Positions 22,470-35,140 are shown, counted from the stretch's first letter. The stretch is 64,000 nt of DNA from Trichostrongylus colubriformis (GCA_963978905.1 OZ022261.1:26471686-26535685), one strand, 5' to 3'. The notes: generated by a model not told the origin, from the letters alone. Made by a program: numbers and translations.

Positions 22470-25400
22470 ATTTCCATGATGGACGCGGTGAGGATTCAAG
22501 CCCAGGAATGCGTGGCGTCACGCGTTCAGCTCAATAGCTTACGAAAGCATAACCACTTATCAGGAATTTGCAGTGCGTGCGACATATAGCTCAATCTATG
22601 TAAGTGCTCACAATCGTTTTTCATCGCCTCCGTCTAATCTAGCCTTAAAACTTCAAAATTCTATAATTCGCAAAATTCGCCCCTTGAAAGTGAGCACTGC
22701 CTTCTGCAAGAAAGTAGAGGATTGGTTTTGTGATTGGTTATGCTCTTTGGACATTTCGGTGATTTACCGTGACCCGCTAGGTAATTCCATTTCGTTCCAC
22801 AGCCTAATTACATCAGATTGGCCGAGTCCATTATAAATTTGGTGATGACCGTTGGTTTGGCACGAGCGGTCACCGACTGGTTTTCTCGAAGCGTCAGAGG
22901 AACACCGAGGTGAGCAACGATCATCAGAACATTTCATGAAAGCTCGGTGAGCTATGGAGTGCACTGGATTACTTTGCCTTGCACCAAGGACCATTGGCAG
23001 CCTTGCTGGTCATGGTTCGACTCTATCATCAGCGGGGTCTCATATAATGCAGGTGAAGGTTCCAATTATTGACAGCCGATAAAGGCATTCAGAGTGGCCT
23101 CTGCGCTGGTGTCATTAGGCAGAAAATTTGCGTATACATACATATTGCAGGTATCGCGCTACGCGGCGCGTGCGAGATGGGTGTGTATATGCTTGGGCCC
23201 TATCGAGATTACCCTCTTCTGTGCTTTGAAGAACGGCAGTCTAGTACGAAATTTCTGTCCTAAGACACACACTGCCATTTTGAAACGCCACTTTGAATTT
23301 GAAAACACTTCACATGGCCATTTCGGATTGCCATTTTCAATTTAAAATCACTTCTAAGAGCAGAAGTAATAGGAGCCCCGAGAAAAAAGTAAATTGGCTC
23401 AGCAGTAGGCCGCAACCCACAGAATCTCGCTCGTAAAACAGTTCCCGTTAAAGAACGTCGACGGAATAGTTGCTTCCTTGGTTCCACGGAAGCGAAATGG
23501 CTATTAGAATTATTTTGACGTGTTTAATATATGTAAATCCATTTTCATTGAATATATCAAGGTCGAATTATGTGTCTGGCAGGTGCCAAACAAAGCGATT
23601 TTCTGTAAAGGACACGGGACTTCTGTGTACTAAGGGGGACATGTTATTGTAAGATCCATTGGTCTCCGATTCCGTCCCACTGAGCGCGGGTTGAGATTTT
23701 GAGGAGATTGCTATGGTGTACGGCATTGACCTGGAGGGAGCCATTTCTAGGCAATCAAAGCGAGGATGCCTATGGTTCGTCCAAGTTTCAGGAGAGGAAA
23801 GGGACCACTTTCTTCGTCCACCAAGACTAAGGCAAAAATGTTATTTATATTCATCAGATTAAGCGTTAGTCCCATCAAACATCTGGACAGCTCGTTCAAT
23901 AGCAAAGTGTTTAGACAGAATGGTGATTTGGAGTTGACTTTTTTATTAATTCGCGCTTTATAAAGCGTCAGTACTTCCTCAAAATAAGATATGCAAATAT
24001 CTGTAATGTTGCCAAAGGTGTAACGAATCGTATGGTGCTCATTGAGTGCGAAAAGATGCGGTCTGAGCCGAGTTATGATCTCCCGAAGTTGGAATTCAGA
24101 AAACCAGCCAAAACCTTCCTCACAAGCCAGTACATATACACTGCAAAAATGTACACGTTGTACCAGTAGGCACGTCGCCGAGCTTAGGTGTTCAATTGTG
24201 TAGGATGCTTTCCCCGCCTCATTTAGCCCCCCCCCCCCCCCCCTTCCTCCACCTGTTTCCTGAGGATGGCTGACCTACCTATAAGAAGGGCAATACGGTA
24301 GACTCATGCAAGAGCTTGTGCGATCCATGGTCCGCAAAAAGAAAGGAGTACTTCCATGAGTGTTTCAATGCTGAGCTGCATCGGTACATTCCCTTCAGGC
24401 AGAGATTGATTGCTAGATCGCAAGATAATAAGTTTAGGAGTGCCAGAGAGCTCCACCGTAATCAAATTTGTTGCCTGTCCAGACATTGCTGTCAACTAAG
24501 GGGCAGATTTTTTAAGCTGTGTCAACGAGAAGATCAAAGTAGGAAAGATGACGACAGAATGAAGGAACGAGTAAAATGGACGTTCAATGGAAAGTTCTGA
24601 ATGTCCGAATGTATAGACAGGAGAACGCTGGCCCCACGCTCCCGAGAACAAACTTGAAACAGTGAAATCCGTTCGTTTAACGGCGAGAGGCGTGCGTGTA
24701 CATGTTGTTGGTGTGAGGTGAGTGAGTGCGTGTGTGTGTTTGCCTCGCCGAATCAGGTACGACCGGGGGGGGGGGGTACAGAGGGCAGATCGCGACGATC
24801 CCACCATTGCGTGCGCACATCACATCATTGTACACCGCCGTCTCTGGAAGCGATTCGCGATTCGGATATCCGGTATGGTAATTGACACGCATACAAGTTG
24901 GAGGGAGGTGGGAGGGATAAATGGTCTCGATCAACCCTTCAGGAAATCCCCTTCTAATGATCGGATTCAAACGAAAGTTATCCATGTATTCTACAGTATT
25001 CGCTAGCCGAATAATGTGAGATTTACCATGAAACGAGTCTATGATGATGTTTTGAAAACAATAGAGATTAACGCGATTGATGGGCAAAAGGTGCTGGGTG
25101 TGGAATAAATCCCACTCAGGAAAATTTACGGCTGTTGCGGCTACAGCACGTTAGTTGTAACTTACCGTAACAGACAGACAAACAAATACAGGAAAAAGCT
25201 CTTAAGCATGAGGACTCAAAACACAGTCAAGCGGTGTTGAGGTAAATTTTTGCGAAAGACAGCCCCCTCACCTCTCTGAACCGACTCAAGTCCTATTCCA
25301 CCCCACCGATGCTGTCGGCAATACTAGAAGGAGTCTCCTTGAAAAAACTTCTCATGCCTAACAAAAGTGTGATTATCGATTGATTGACGGGTTTTTCCTA

Positions 25401-26308
25401 AGAATGAGCACACCCGAAGACCACTAACAAAAAAGAGATAGTTAAGGATTATTTTTATCACGATTTGGGATGAAATCCTCAATCCAGACTTGATCCCTCT
25501 CATTAGTAACTGTCGGAAATTAAATGAGTTCCGATAGAATTTTTTGAAACCGAAAAAAAGTAATAACATTCGGATTCCCGCCGTACAACTTTCACGGTGG
25601 GATACCTACAGATTGTGACTTATATGTCTGCTAGTTCCGAGAGTCATCTTCTCCCACGTGGTGTTCAGAGAAATCGCGTTTTGTCTTTCCTACCTACAAC
25701 GCCACTTCACCCGTTTGAGTGCATTGTTGCAATTACCCCTCTAAGCCTCACCCACTTGCCCACAAGTGTATGGTATTCTTTCAGTATTCAAATTCGAACA
25801 CTGATTTATGGACATGGTCTTCAGACACGCAAAGCCCATTCATCTTTGAAAATGAAAAAAAATTTTTTTGTGCCCTATAGCCTTAAATAATGAGCAGGAA
25901 AGCCGTACTCTTTCCACCATGGTGCTGCACCGTAAGCTCTCACGCCAAATGCTGACTGAGGGTATTTCAGTGCGTTTTCGGCATTGTCTGCTTTGTAGAT
26001 TTCGTCCACGACACTCGGCGGGGTGAAGCATGCCGAAATATTTGTGAAGTGAAGGGCGACACGACATGTCAAACAAATTTATCTGTCCAAGTTGGTTCTG
26101 GAGATTTTACGAGTGCTACTACCGCAATAAGGGCCGGAGGCCCAGCGTTTGCAACATCACACAAGCCTTGATCCTCCACTGCTAGGGTAATCTTTGCCCT
26201 CAAAAATCATATGTGTGTTTCCTTTCTTTCACCACGAATAAATTTTCAATTCATTTGAATGGTGAAAGTTTTCAAGCGATCGACATCTCTCGTCATCCCA
26301 GGGAAATA
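22470..26308. other. Gene-poor stretch
   Basis: I found no exon chain here. The stretch contains a C tract near 24227-24243, a GT/GA-rich microsatellite near 24710-24745 followed by a G tract, and a minus-strand open frame at 25875-26072 discussed as a finding. Confidence 0.4.
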
Positions 26309-26519
26309 GAGTGTGTGTCATGAGTAGAATTTCGGGTTTCACAGTGCGCCGCGCGATGCGATGTGTGCGAAATAGGAGTATGTACGCAACTGGGTCCTGA
26401 AGCGATTATTGTGTCCCACCTTACTTCGGGTTTAATCTCATTAGGAGCGAGCCACATATGATGACCCTAGTACCACACATCGCGTGATGTGCGATCCTGT
26501 CCTCATGACACACATCCAA
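26309..26519. repeat. Foldback element related to family C
   Basis: Ends GTGTGTGTCATGAG and CTCATGACACACA are inverted, and AACTGGGTCCTGAAGCGATT is shared with family C cores. This is a diverged member or sister family. Confidence 0.55.
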
Positions 26520-27140
26520 GGAAAAGTTGCAATCTATGAGCTAGTGCTTCTACATACAAAGCCAGTAGTATCCAGATGTAGACAAACATCGGGGATGAGT
26601 TTTCTTTGGTTTCATCGCATTTGATGAATTGTCTCTGATTCGAATCAATAGATTTTTGAAGTTTTTGGCCCAAGGCATGTGAAATGCCAACCGTGACCTT
26701 GGTGCTCTAGGAGACCGTGTTCCGCTACAAAATGTTTGGGATGAATTTGTTCTAGCTATATCTTTACCACTTCCAGTGCCTTTAAATTTTTTCGAACTGT
26801 TGTCTTCTGGACGAATGCTTCAGGTTCTTTGCTAGAAACTTCTGCATGACACCTAGAGCGTGAAACAAACAACCGTTGTTCGCTGCTGCGCAGTCTTCTT
26901 GCGGAGTTTGCGAAGTTGCACCCGTCTATGAATGAAATTCTATATCTACACGACCACGCATGCCAACACTGCCATAGCGTCACGATGTGGGTGACGTGCA
27001 AGTGTTCCGACTAGTGTTCCGGAAGGTCAGGTCACCAGTGTTGCGTGGAGGACAATTCACTATCGAAACGGCGTAATTAACGTCCTCATGAGATCTCTGA
27101 GTAGTATTCTGTCCCGAAGCCTCATGCCAACCGAAATGTA

Positions 27141-27513
27141 CGGAAAACAATGTGAGGCTCCAAAAATTCATTTCAAAAGATTCAAAAGATTCCACAAAAC
27201 ATTGCGAAAAAGAATTCGAGCCTATTGGCAGCTTTAGCTTCTAGCGCCTTTTCAAGCCTGGGATGGAATTTCTGCTCCGCTCCCTGCAATTCGGTAGAAT
27301 AGGGCACGCGGCAGCAGTGAGTCAGTCGGATGCATATCTGCTGACTCCTTTCATGAAGTGTCAATATATAAAATGAAATAAATTGTTTCATTTCAGGCTT
27401 GAAAAAGGCGCTAGACTCCGAAAGCTTAGCACTACACTCACATTTTTTCGCAATATTCTGTGGGATCTTTTAGGTTTGAAAAAATTTTGGAGCCTCACAT
27501 TGTTTTTCACGTA
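27141..27513. repeat. Foldback element with arms of about 120 bp
   Basis: AACAATGTGAGGCTCCAAAA at the left is mirrored by TTTTGGAGCCTCACATTGTT at the right. Pairing continues inward through the CATTGCGAAAAAG and TCTAGCGCCTTTTCAAGCC segments. The flanks (27000-27070 and 27520-27570) are found joined together without this element at 33290-33430. Confidence 0.75.
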
Positions 27514-28690
27514 ATCGGATTATCATAGTCCAAAACTTTGTATTACGGACTGTTACAGTGACTATCCTACACCTTTTTTGCAGGCACGCCTTCATGGTTC
27601 GTGCCAGGAGGCTACACTCGGCTTACTCCCATCTACCGACTCACCTGTTTCCTCGCTGGTCCTCTTTCGGAGCGACAGGTATGGACGACCGTGTAAACCT
27701 CAAAACAGACCATAAAATTTTGCTTTGAAATTCGGGAACAGCGAGATTCTGATAGAAAAGCGAACACCTTCTATATATTATACGGTTGAGCTGATTAAGG
27801 GCTCGAATGAATTTAAAAAGAAGCAATAATGAACCTTTGACAAAGAGGGGTTGCTATGCATTCTTTTTTTATTTGAAAACTTCGTTGTCTTCAATCGCGT
27901 TGAATACACCTGGGGAGTGACCTCGTTTGAGGCTTAGAGGCACTCCCAGATTCCATCTTCCAAGTGATCAGCATTCGCCTCTGCAACAACTTCATTAGCT
28001 GCTCAACAATAAACTTTCCCCATCAACGTCCTACACTCCTTGTTCCTTTCATAAATGGAAACCCGAAAAAGCGAAAAACAGTGTTGGCATACCGGTACAA
28101 TAAAAACTGCTCTTGTTTCTAGGTCAGAAAATAGAAACCGCGAGAATTCAGTTGGAATACGGACTGTCTGTAGAAGGAAAGTAATGATGGCTTGTTCTTG
28201 AAAATACGATCACAAATGTGATGCCATGGTGTCCCCGAAACCACTGCTGAGCTGCAAAGGGTCACTCACTGTTCGGGATAATCCTCACCGCAGAAACAAA
28301 TTACATGAAAAAGATATCCTCACACACCGCGCTGATTAAAATGGCTTCTCTTGAGCCATTGATTCAGGTTTTCTATGCATATACGAGAATAAATAGTAAA
28401 GCAACAAATTTCATCTCATGTCAACTAAACGTTTGGAAATTTGTAATCCTTTGCACTTTTATGAGCGAGCACCTATGCAAGCAATCGCTAGGGTGCAGAG
28501 TGATGAGCAGCGCGTACGACCTCGGACGGGGGAAGTCGGACTCGTACGGATATTGTGGCTGTTTACTTTTACAAGTAGCTTAAGCAGTTGTTCGACACAG
28601 GTGGCTAATGTTCGAAGCAGTCACGGGCAGGCACAGGTGAAATTGGTCGCTGTTATTTCACCTAATTAAAATGATACTCGACTCCTCTCT

Positions 28691-28873
28691 TGGTGTGTAC
28701 TCTTGGTCAGAGGCGTGCAGCGTGCGCGGTAAGGGCGCTGTATGTAGTTGGGTCCTGAAACGATTGCACGGCTATACGACGTCCTTGGCACTATCGTGTA
28801 GTCGCTTAAGGACCCAGCCACGTATGGGGCCGTAGATCGCAGTGCGAAATCCTAACGTAGGGTCACACACTCT
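28691..28873. repeat. Foldback element, family C, diverged copy
   Basis: TGGTGTGTACTCTTGGTCAG and CTAACGTAGGGTCACACA form imperfect mirrored ends around AGTTGGGTCCTGAAACGATT. Confidence 0.6.
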
Positions 28874-29029
28874 AAGAGGTGCAGCGTTTGAGAGCACCCA
28901 CGACGGGTGATCTCCTCAATCGCTGAATAGTGGCTTTGGTGGATTACAAAGCTCGTACAGGCAGGTGTAGTATGTGTATATGACCACGTAATTTTGTACA
29001 ATAACCGACTCTAATACATCGCAACAGGG

Positions 29030-29340
29030 GTTCATATACCGACAAATGTGGGCGGTGCGTAGATATTGCCTCATTCCTGGACCGAAGAGGTCCAGTGGAG
29101 ACACTCCTGTCAGAGGATGAAGGAGTGCAACGCACCAGGGGCAATACGTAGGATACATAGTGGATTGCAACCGCGGACCTTCTCCGGCGCTTTTCTCGAA
29201 CGACAATGGTGAGCTTCTGAAGCTGGCGGATGTATACGGTAGCGGTGACTGTCTCGCCTTGTACCAGCACCTCTTGTGAAAAATTCCTTCCGCGTCCCAG
29301 AGGTACACAGTCCTGAGCGTGGTTTGACTTCCATGTCAAT
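29030..29340 (-). pseudogene. mariner-type transposase relic
   Basis: Three minus-strand frames together give the mariner order: LWDAEGIFH (usual WWDxEGxIHxE), then LVQGETVTATVYIRQLQKL with VVREKRR, then LLHPLTGVSPLDLFGPG (usual LPHPPYSPDLAPSDYHLF). Switching frames is needed at least twice, so this is a decayed transposase fragment covering part of the catalytic domain. No intact terminal repeats were recognised around it. Confidence 0.75.
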
Positions 29341-29689
29341 CTCGCCGCTGCTGAAGCTGACGAACTAGCGGGGCACGGTGTCGTAGCTCACACATCCCTG
29401 CCCAATGCAGCGTTGATGGAGTCGCAGGCTCCCGTCGTCGCGATACCACGCACACTAGGTGACACCGCGTGTTTGGTGGGCATCGACTACGGGCATTGTA
29501 TTTTTCTCCACGGAATCTGGCGGGTCAATATATACTTTGTTAGAAAGCTGACAGACGTTCTACCATATTCATGAACCGCCCAGATTTGTCTCGAGGTGAA
29601 CAAAGGTTATTGATGTTTTCGGAAAAATCCTGCAAGACTTTTGGTACAACCTAATACATTCGGGTCTTCGATGAGTATTTAATACATGA

Positions 29690-29990
29690 GTCAATCCGAA
29701 ACGAGGTCAGGAAACCTTAATTAGTTGATGAGAATTAGATATTATGGTTATGAATCCACAAAATTGTTGTTGTGGCGCTGAGTAGTGTCGGTGGAAATCC
29801 GTTGTGGGATAACCATGATCCTAGGGAATGGGATCCCCCATATCCTCATCGAAGTGTATTAGCGCTCTCGGCATCACTGGAGGGAGGGAGATAGGGCTAA
29901 CGCAGAAGCAGCGGCCAAGTGAGATCCAGAAAGAAACCTGCCGGACCAAATGACACGTATGAACGGAAAATATACAAAGAATTATGAAAT
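29690..29990 (-). repeat. Dispersed repeat H, inverted relative to 42885-43135
   Basis: GATAACCATGATCC, CCTCATCGA and GATCCAGAAAGAAACCTG occur here and, as the reverse complement, at 42885-43135. Similarity is broken by small gaps. No coding sequence was recognised. Confidence 0.6.
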
Positions 29991-29994
29991 CCGC

Positions 29995-30866
29995 AAGTTA
30001 GCCGCCTAAAGAGATTTGTTGCCTCGAGAAGTATTCAGAAGCAGAAGAAATGGCTCCTGAGTAGATGCTTCCAGCGAGACTTCTTCAAGATTGACAAGAA
30101 ATTCGCCTAGAAGAAATGAGTCCAAGTGGTTAAGAGAAAAGAAAGGAGATCCGTGGCTTCTGCTACCATCAACCGTGAAGATGTCTGGAGTAGTTGCTCC
30201 GGGTAATCTAAGTGGAACGATGCCCGAACCAAGTGAGGCTGCAAACGCAGAACTGTCGTGAACCCGCCGAACTGGATATCATCCGTATTTTCGGGTCTGT
30301 CGAGTTCATAATTTGTCGAATAAATGCTGAACTCGCATCCCCTTCTCTGCTGATTGCATCCCGGGCACCATCGCACTTTTGTTGCGGCTAAGCCAGCAAT
30401 CGATCGATCGCTCGCCGGGCCGCACCCATACTTCGTGGTGAAGTCACTCCGCCGGCCCGCGCACACGTCACCGGTGACTCCATCCGACCTCTCCCCTCAT
30501 GCGCGATCAACACGGAAACATGGACTCATAGCCGGGGCACACCCAGGTGTCGAGGAAAGTGGCCGTTTCAGTATGTTCCCCTCCCCTACAACGAGTCAAC
30601 GAGGTCCCAAGTACCCCCCCCCCCCCCCCCCCCCCGCCCTTGTCGACACCTGCATAACTCTGCAGAATCACTAACTACTACCGATTGCATGGTACTACTA
30701 AGTATTTTATTACTGCAATTTTTGTGTTGATCGCTCAAATCCAATATTTTCGTAACCGGGTCAGCTGGCAGCACGTTCCGCTTACCATAGAATCTGGGAC
30801 ATTACTGGCCTCTGCAATTACGACTCCCACCCCGGAACCCCCCTGTCGAGGAATGCTTGGCTCCTA
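29995..30866 (+). repeat. Dispersed element E, copy 1
   Basis: This is collinear with 31974-32820, and inverted at 37530-38310. Shared blocks include ACCATCAACCGTGAAGATGT, CCGAACTGGATATCATCCGT, GCACCATCGCACTTTTG, CACACGTCACCGGTGACTCC and a poly-C run followed by TCGACACCTGCATAACT. No intact open frame was found, so it is non-coding or decayed. It ends against repeat J. Confidence 0.75.
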
Positions 30867-31973
30867 CTACAACAACACCAATAAAGTATACCCAATTCTA
30901 GGACCATTAGGAGAGCACTTTGTACCATAAAATTATCCCTGCTGATGAAGCTGACAGTCGCTGAGACGACTGACCATTCCACAGTTCGACTCGTGCGCGA
31001 ATGACCCACAGTCAGTGCGCTCCACCACCTGCGAGTTCTGCCCGTATTCACCTTTCAAAGCAAGGGTAGTGTATTCCCGTGGCCCCTAAAAAACCGTTAC
31101 TACTCGGAATTGACTCCTTCTGGCCGCTCCTTATGTAACCATAGCAAAGTTCAGGCATTTGCTCGTGTCATACATGAGTGCTCAATACAGTAGGGAGCTG
31201 GAAGACCTCGAAGCCATCATCTTACTGAGTTTAGAGAAAGGGTCTCAAGGAGAGCATTAGGGGTAATGGTGATACTGAGATATCCTTGAAAGAAGTCACT
31301 TGCATGGAAACTATAGGTTTAAGAAGGCTATCTGTGGCAGAATCTCGGTGAAAAAGTGCACCTTCGAGCTGTAGGAACGGCGCAACGGGTAACAGCTGAC
31401 GTCTTGGATGACAGACCCCGTCTCAAGACGACGTGATTAGTGTTTGGCTACGGTCACGGTAGTCAAGGAGATGCGACAGGATCGAAAGTACGCGGCGCGT
31501 TTTCTAAGTTCTAGCTCGAAGCTCACCCCAGAAAAAGATGCACACGCATTTCCGATTCCCTTCGTGTTGGCGACTTGGCAATTCCAATGGAAAACTCCTT
31601 CGGACTACCCGCCTCTTGACGAAAAGGTCGTCTGCGTCGAGAATCAGCGGTGGCAAGGGATCCTATTTCTCGGGTTTTTGGCCAGTTTCGTCCGTTTTTT
31701 CTACCGTCCTGTTACTAGGCATCTCGACTTTCATATTCATTACTCTTTTACTTTTCGTCCCAATTTTCCCTAGTGCTGCCTTTAAGGTGCCTGTGTATTG
31801 CCCAAAAACCTCCACAATAAACAGACCCACTCTAGAAAAACTGAGAAATGGCCACGAATTCGCGCTACTCGCACCACTTTTCAAAAACTTACGACGGAAA
31901 GTGTAGTACACATCTCAAAAAATTCTCATCTACTGTGTGTTATGCTGAAAACCACAGCGGCCTATCGGTCCCA
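30867..31973 (+). repeat. Repeat J, copy 1, split by a family B insertion
   Basis: The left part 30867-31253 (CCTGCTGATGAAGCTGACAG through CCATCATCTTACTGAG) and the right part 31786-31973 (GGTGCCTGTGTATT through ACCACAGCGGCCTATC) are contiguous in copy 2 at 33742-34292. A 0.53 kb element sits between them here. Confidence 0.8.
31254..31785. mobile_element. TIR element, family B, copy 2 (filled site)
   Basis: Ends AGCATTAGGGGTAATG and CCCTAGTGCTGCC are inverted repeats. The left flank is TCAA and the right TTAA, against a single TTAA in the empty site at 34134. The interior is collinear with 15487-16035. This is a TTAA-specific, non-autonomous element with no transposase. Confidence 0.85.
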
Positions 31974-32820
31974 AGTTTGCCGCTAAAAGAGGTTCGTTGT
32001 TTCAAGAAGTTCTCAGGAGCAGAAGAAATGGCTTCTGAGTGGATGCTTGCAGCAGGACTTCTTCGAGATTGCCTACAAGAAGTCCAAGTGAAAAAAAGGA
32101 GACCGGTGGTTTCCGCTACCATCAACCGTGAAGATGTCTAGAGTAGTGGCTACGGGTATCTAAGTGGAACGATGCCCGAACCAAGTAGGTTGCAAACGCA
32201 GAATCGTCGTGAACCCGCCGAACTGGATATCATCCGTATTTTCAGGTCCGTCAAGTTCATAATTTGTCGAATATGCTGGACACTCGCATCCCCTTCTGTG
32301 CTGATTGCATCCCAAGCACCATCGCACTTTTGTGCGGCTGAGCCAGGAATCGATCGATGGCTCGCCGGGCCGCCCATACTTCGTGAAGCCATTCGCCCGG
32401 CCCGCGCACACGTCACCGGTGACTCCATCCGACCTTTCCCCTCATGCGCGATCAATACGAAAACATGGACCCATGGCTAGGGCACACCCAGGCGTCGAGG
32501 AAAGTGGCCGTTTCAGTATGACCCCTGCCCTTCAACGAGTCATTGGGGTCTCAAGTACCCCCCCCCCACTTCTCGACACCTGCATAACTTCTACAGAATC
32601 AGTAACTACTACCGATCGCATGGAATTACTAAGTATTTTGTTACTGTTATTTTTGTGTTGATCACTCAAATTCAAACATATTCTCTTACATAACCGGGTC
32701 AGCTGACGGCACGTTCCGCTTAGCATCAAGCCTGGGGCATTGCTAGTCTCTGCAATAACGACTCCCCACCCCAAAAGTCAGATACGGCCCCCTCTCGAGC
32801 AACCCTCGACTCCCCGTTTA
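31974..32820 (+). repeat. Dispersed element E, copy 2
   Basis: A direct copy of 29995-30866, about 2 kb downstream in the same orientation, with few indels. The C run is shorter (TACCCCCCCC). Confidence 0.75.
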
Positions 32821-32889
32821 CCCTGCCCATGAAGCCTGTAGGTTTTAAGTCGCCTCAATATGACCCCCTCACTGATGTATTAATACGTA

Positions 32890-33230
32890 AACTGGGAGTC
32901 GAGGATTCCTCGATAGGGGGGTCCTATTTTAGGTGCGGGACGGGGGTTCGTAGCTGCAGACGTCAGCAATCAGCAATGGTCCCAGGCCAGATAACAAGCG
33001 AAGCGTGTCGTCGGCTTAAGAGTAAGAGAGTAAGAGAATACGATTGAATTCAAGTGTACAAAATAAAGATTACACTAATAAAATCCTTAGTAATGCTTTG
33101 CAGTCGGCAATAGTTACCGATCCTGTAGAGGTTATGTAGATGCTGAAGTGCGGGGGAGGGGGCGGATTTGGGCCCATAGAAAAGAGGGGGTTGTACTGAA
33201 GCGCTCATTTTCATCGAAACCTGGGATCTG
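32890..33230 (-). repeat. Dispersed element E, partial inverted copy
   Basis: After a K-type head (GAGTCGAGGATTCCTCGATA) the minus strand of E is recognisable: a TACACTAATAAAATCCTTAG block, the CAGTCGGCAATAGTTACCGA block, and a G-rich remnant of the C run. Only the 3' third of E is present. Confidence 0.6.
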
Positions 33231-33741
33231 TTTAGGACTCAGCTACACGGCACTCCTAGCTCGATCTCATTGCGTCGCGCGGGGTGGTGTGCAAGTGTTC
33301 CGACCAGGGCTCCAGGAGATTAGGTCGCCAGTGTTGTGTGAAGGGTTATTCACTATATAAACGGCGAAATCACGTTCTTGTAAACTAAAACATTGTATTA
33401 TGGACTGTTACAGCAAGTAGCTTCCACCTTCATCATAGGTCGTATTTGCTTTCAATCAGAAACTGTATTTAATGGAAAATGCCCTAACTCAATCATTTAT
33501 TGACATGATTAGACCAGCAACGTAGCCAAGATCTCGAAATTAGTACTAAATTAGTCGTCTCGTGAAGTAAACCCACTCATGGGTGTCCTGACCCCACACT
33601 AACCACCGGAACACTTGCAACACCCCATTGCGTGCCACACACGACCACGCGAAATTTCTGTCCCAATGACACACACCCGGCGCCTCGCAGCCCATTACCC
33701 AATCTGTGAACCCCATGGACCTGGTTGTGTCCCGTAATATG

Positions 33742-34292
33742 TATTAGAACAACTCTAGTGAAGAATTCCTGATCCTAGAACCTTTAGAGCGTTACTTGGT
33801 ACCCCTGCTGATGAAGCTGACAGCTGTTGAGCTGACTGACCATTCCACGGTTCGGCCCGGGGACGTACGGCCCAGAGTCACCGTGCTCCGTCCATTATCC
33901 ACATCTTTCAGCTCACCTGCGAGTTCTGCCCTAATTCTCCTTCCAAAGGAAGCGTAGTTTATTCCTATGGCCCCTGACAAACCGTTAATATTTTGAATTG
34001 ACTGCTTCTGGCCGCTCCTTATCTAACCACAACAATGTTCAGGCATTTGCTCGTGTCATAAATAAGAGCTCAACACAGTGCGATGCTTTAAACCTTCGAA
34101 ACCATCATCTTACTGAGCTCAACGAAAGGGTCTTAAGGTGCCTGTGTATTTTCAAAATCTTCACAACAAACAGACCCATGAAAAAAGCTGAGATGGCCGT
34201 TCGCGCTACTCGCACCACAGTGTAGAGCACAGCGTCAAAAAATCTTATTTATTGAGTGTTCTGCTGAAAACCACAGCGGCCTATCAGTTCCA
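33742..34292 (+). repeat. Repeat J, copy 2 (empty site)
   Basis: Uninterrupted counterpart of 30867-31973. The insertion point reads AAGGGTCTTAAGGTGCCTGT, so the family B element is absent here. The rest is collinear with copy 1. Confidence 0.8.
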
Positions 34293-34681
34293 TTAGTCCC
34301 TTTTGTAATGATAGTGGTCACCTTCCTCTCGTTGCGCCGTCGCGGGATTAAAGGCACCGGGAGGGGGGCAAGGGCGGAATAACGTTTACAAAAACAATGG
34401 CGTCTGAATTCAAACATATGGGTTCGGTAGATACAATGTGTGACGAAACCGGCGTTGAAAAACGCGCCATAGGGCGCTATTTGCCCCCAGGGCGCGCTTC
34501 CGTCCGAACTGCAAGCTTCCATGGCCGAGCCACGCTTCGTTCATTTTAAAGCTTGTCTTCGGCCTGATGAAATCTTATTTTTGAATTATTTCCTCTTTAG
34601 ACTGTTTTCTAGTGACGTATTTTACTTGTTTACTTATGGATCTTCTTAATTGTGCATTTTTATACCTGGACATCTCAGAAT

Positions 34682-34943
34682 GGTCAAATAAAGTCGGGGG
34701 AGGGGGGGAAAGGGGGGGGGGGGGGGACGCAACTTTGCGTCGACGTCGAAGCTCCTTTCCCTTACTAGGCTTAGGCTAAAATTGATATCCCTTCCTCCCA
34801 CATTAAAAAGCATCTGTCAAAGCATAGGTCTCATCTGCTTTAGCCTAACCCTAGGAAGGGAAAGAAGCTTTGACGTTGGTGAAAATTTTGCGTCTTCCCC
34901 CCCCCCCCCCCGCCCTCCCACCCTCCCCCGACTTTGTTTGACC
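34682..34943. repeat. Palindromic foldback element with G and C homopolymer arms
   Basis: GGTCAAATAAAGTCGGGGGA at the left is mirrored by TCCCCCGACTTTGTTTGACC at the right. Pairing continues through the G tract/C tract, ACGCAACTTTGCGTC/GAAAATTTTGCGT, and AGGCTTAGGCTAAA/TTTAGCCTAACCCT. Arms are about 115 bp around a short loop. The AGGCTTAGGC core is shared with the hairpin of the SINE family. Confidence 0.8.
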
Positions 34944-34944
34944 C

Positions 34945-35140
34945 GTAAGTACTTCTAGAAACAATATAAGAAAGAACAAAGTAAATTAAAGGAAAGAACA
35001 AATCTATAATAGAACCATCTTCTTTTGGCACCATGCCAAGGCGTCAAATTGGCGAGTTTGTGCAATGGCGGCCACTCGAACTCGTCCACACTACGTCTGT
35101 TCTACCGTAAGCCAAAATTACCCCCTCCTGGTGTCTTTAA
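34945..35140 (+). repeat. Direct repeat, left copy (pair with 36029-36228)
   Basis: Both copies run from GTAAGTAC, CTAGAAACAATA through GGCACCATGCCAAGGCGTCA and AATTGGCGAGTTTGTGCAAT to GGTGTCTTTAA. About 0.9 kb separates them. They could be remnants of long terminal repeats or a tandem segmental duplication. Confidence 0.7.
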
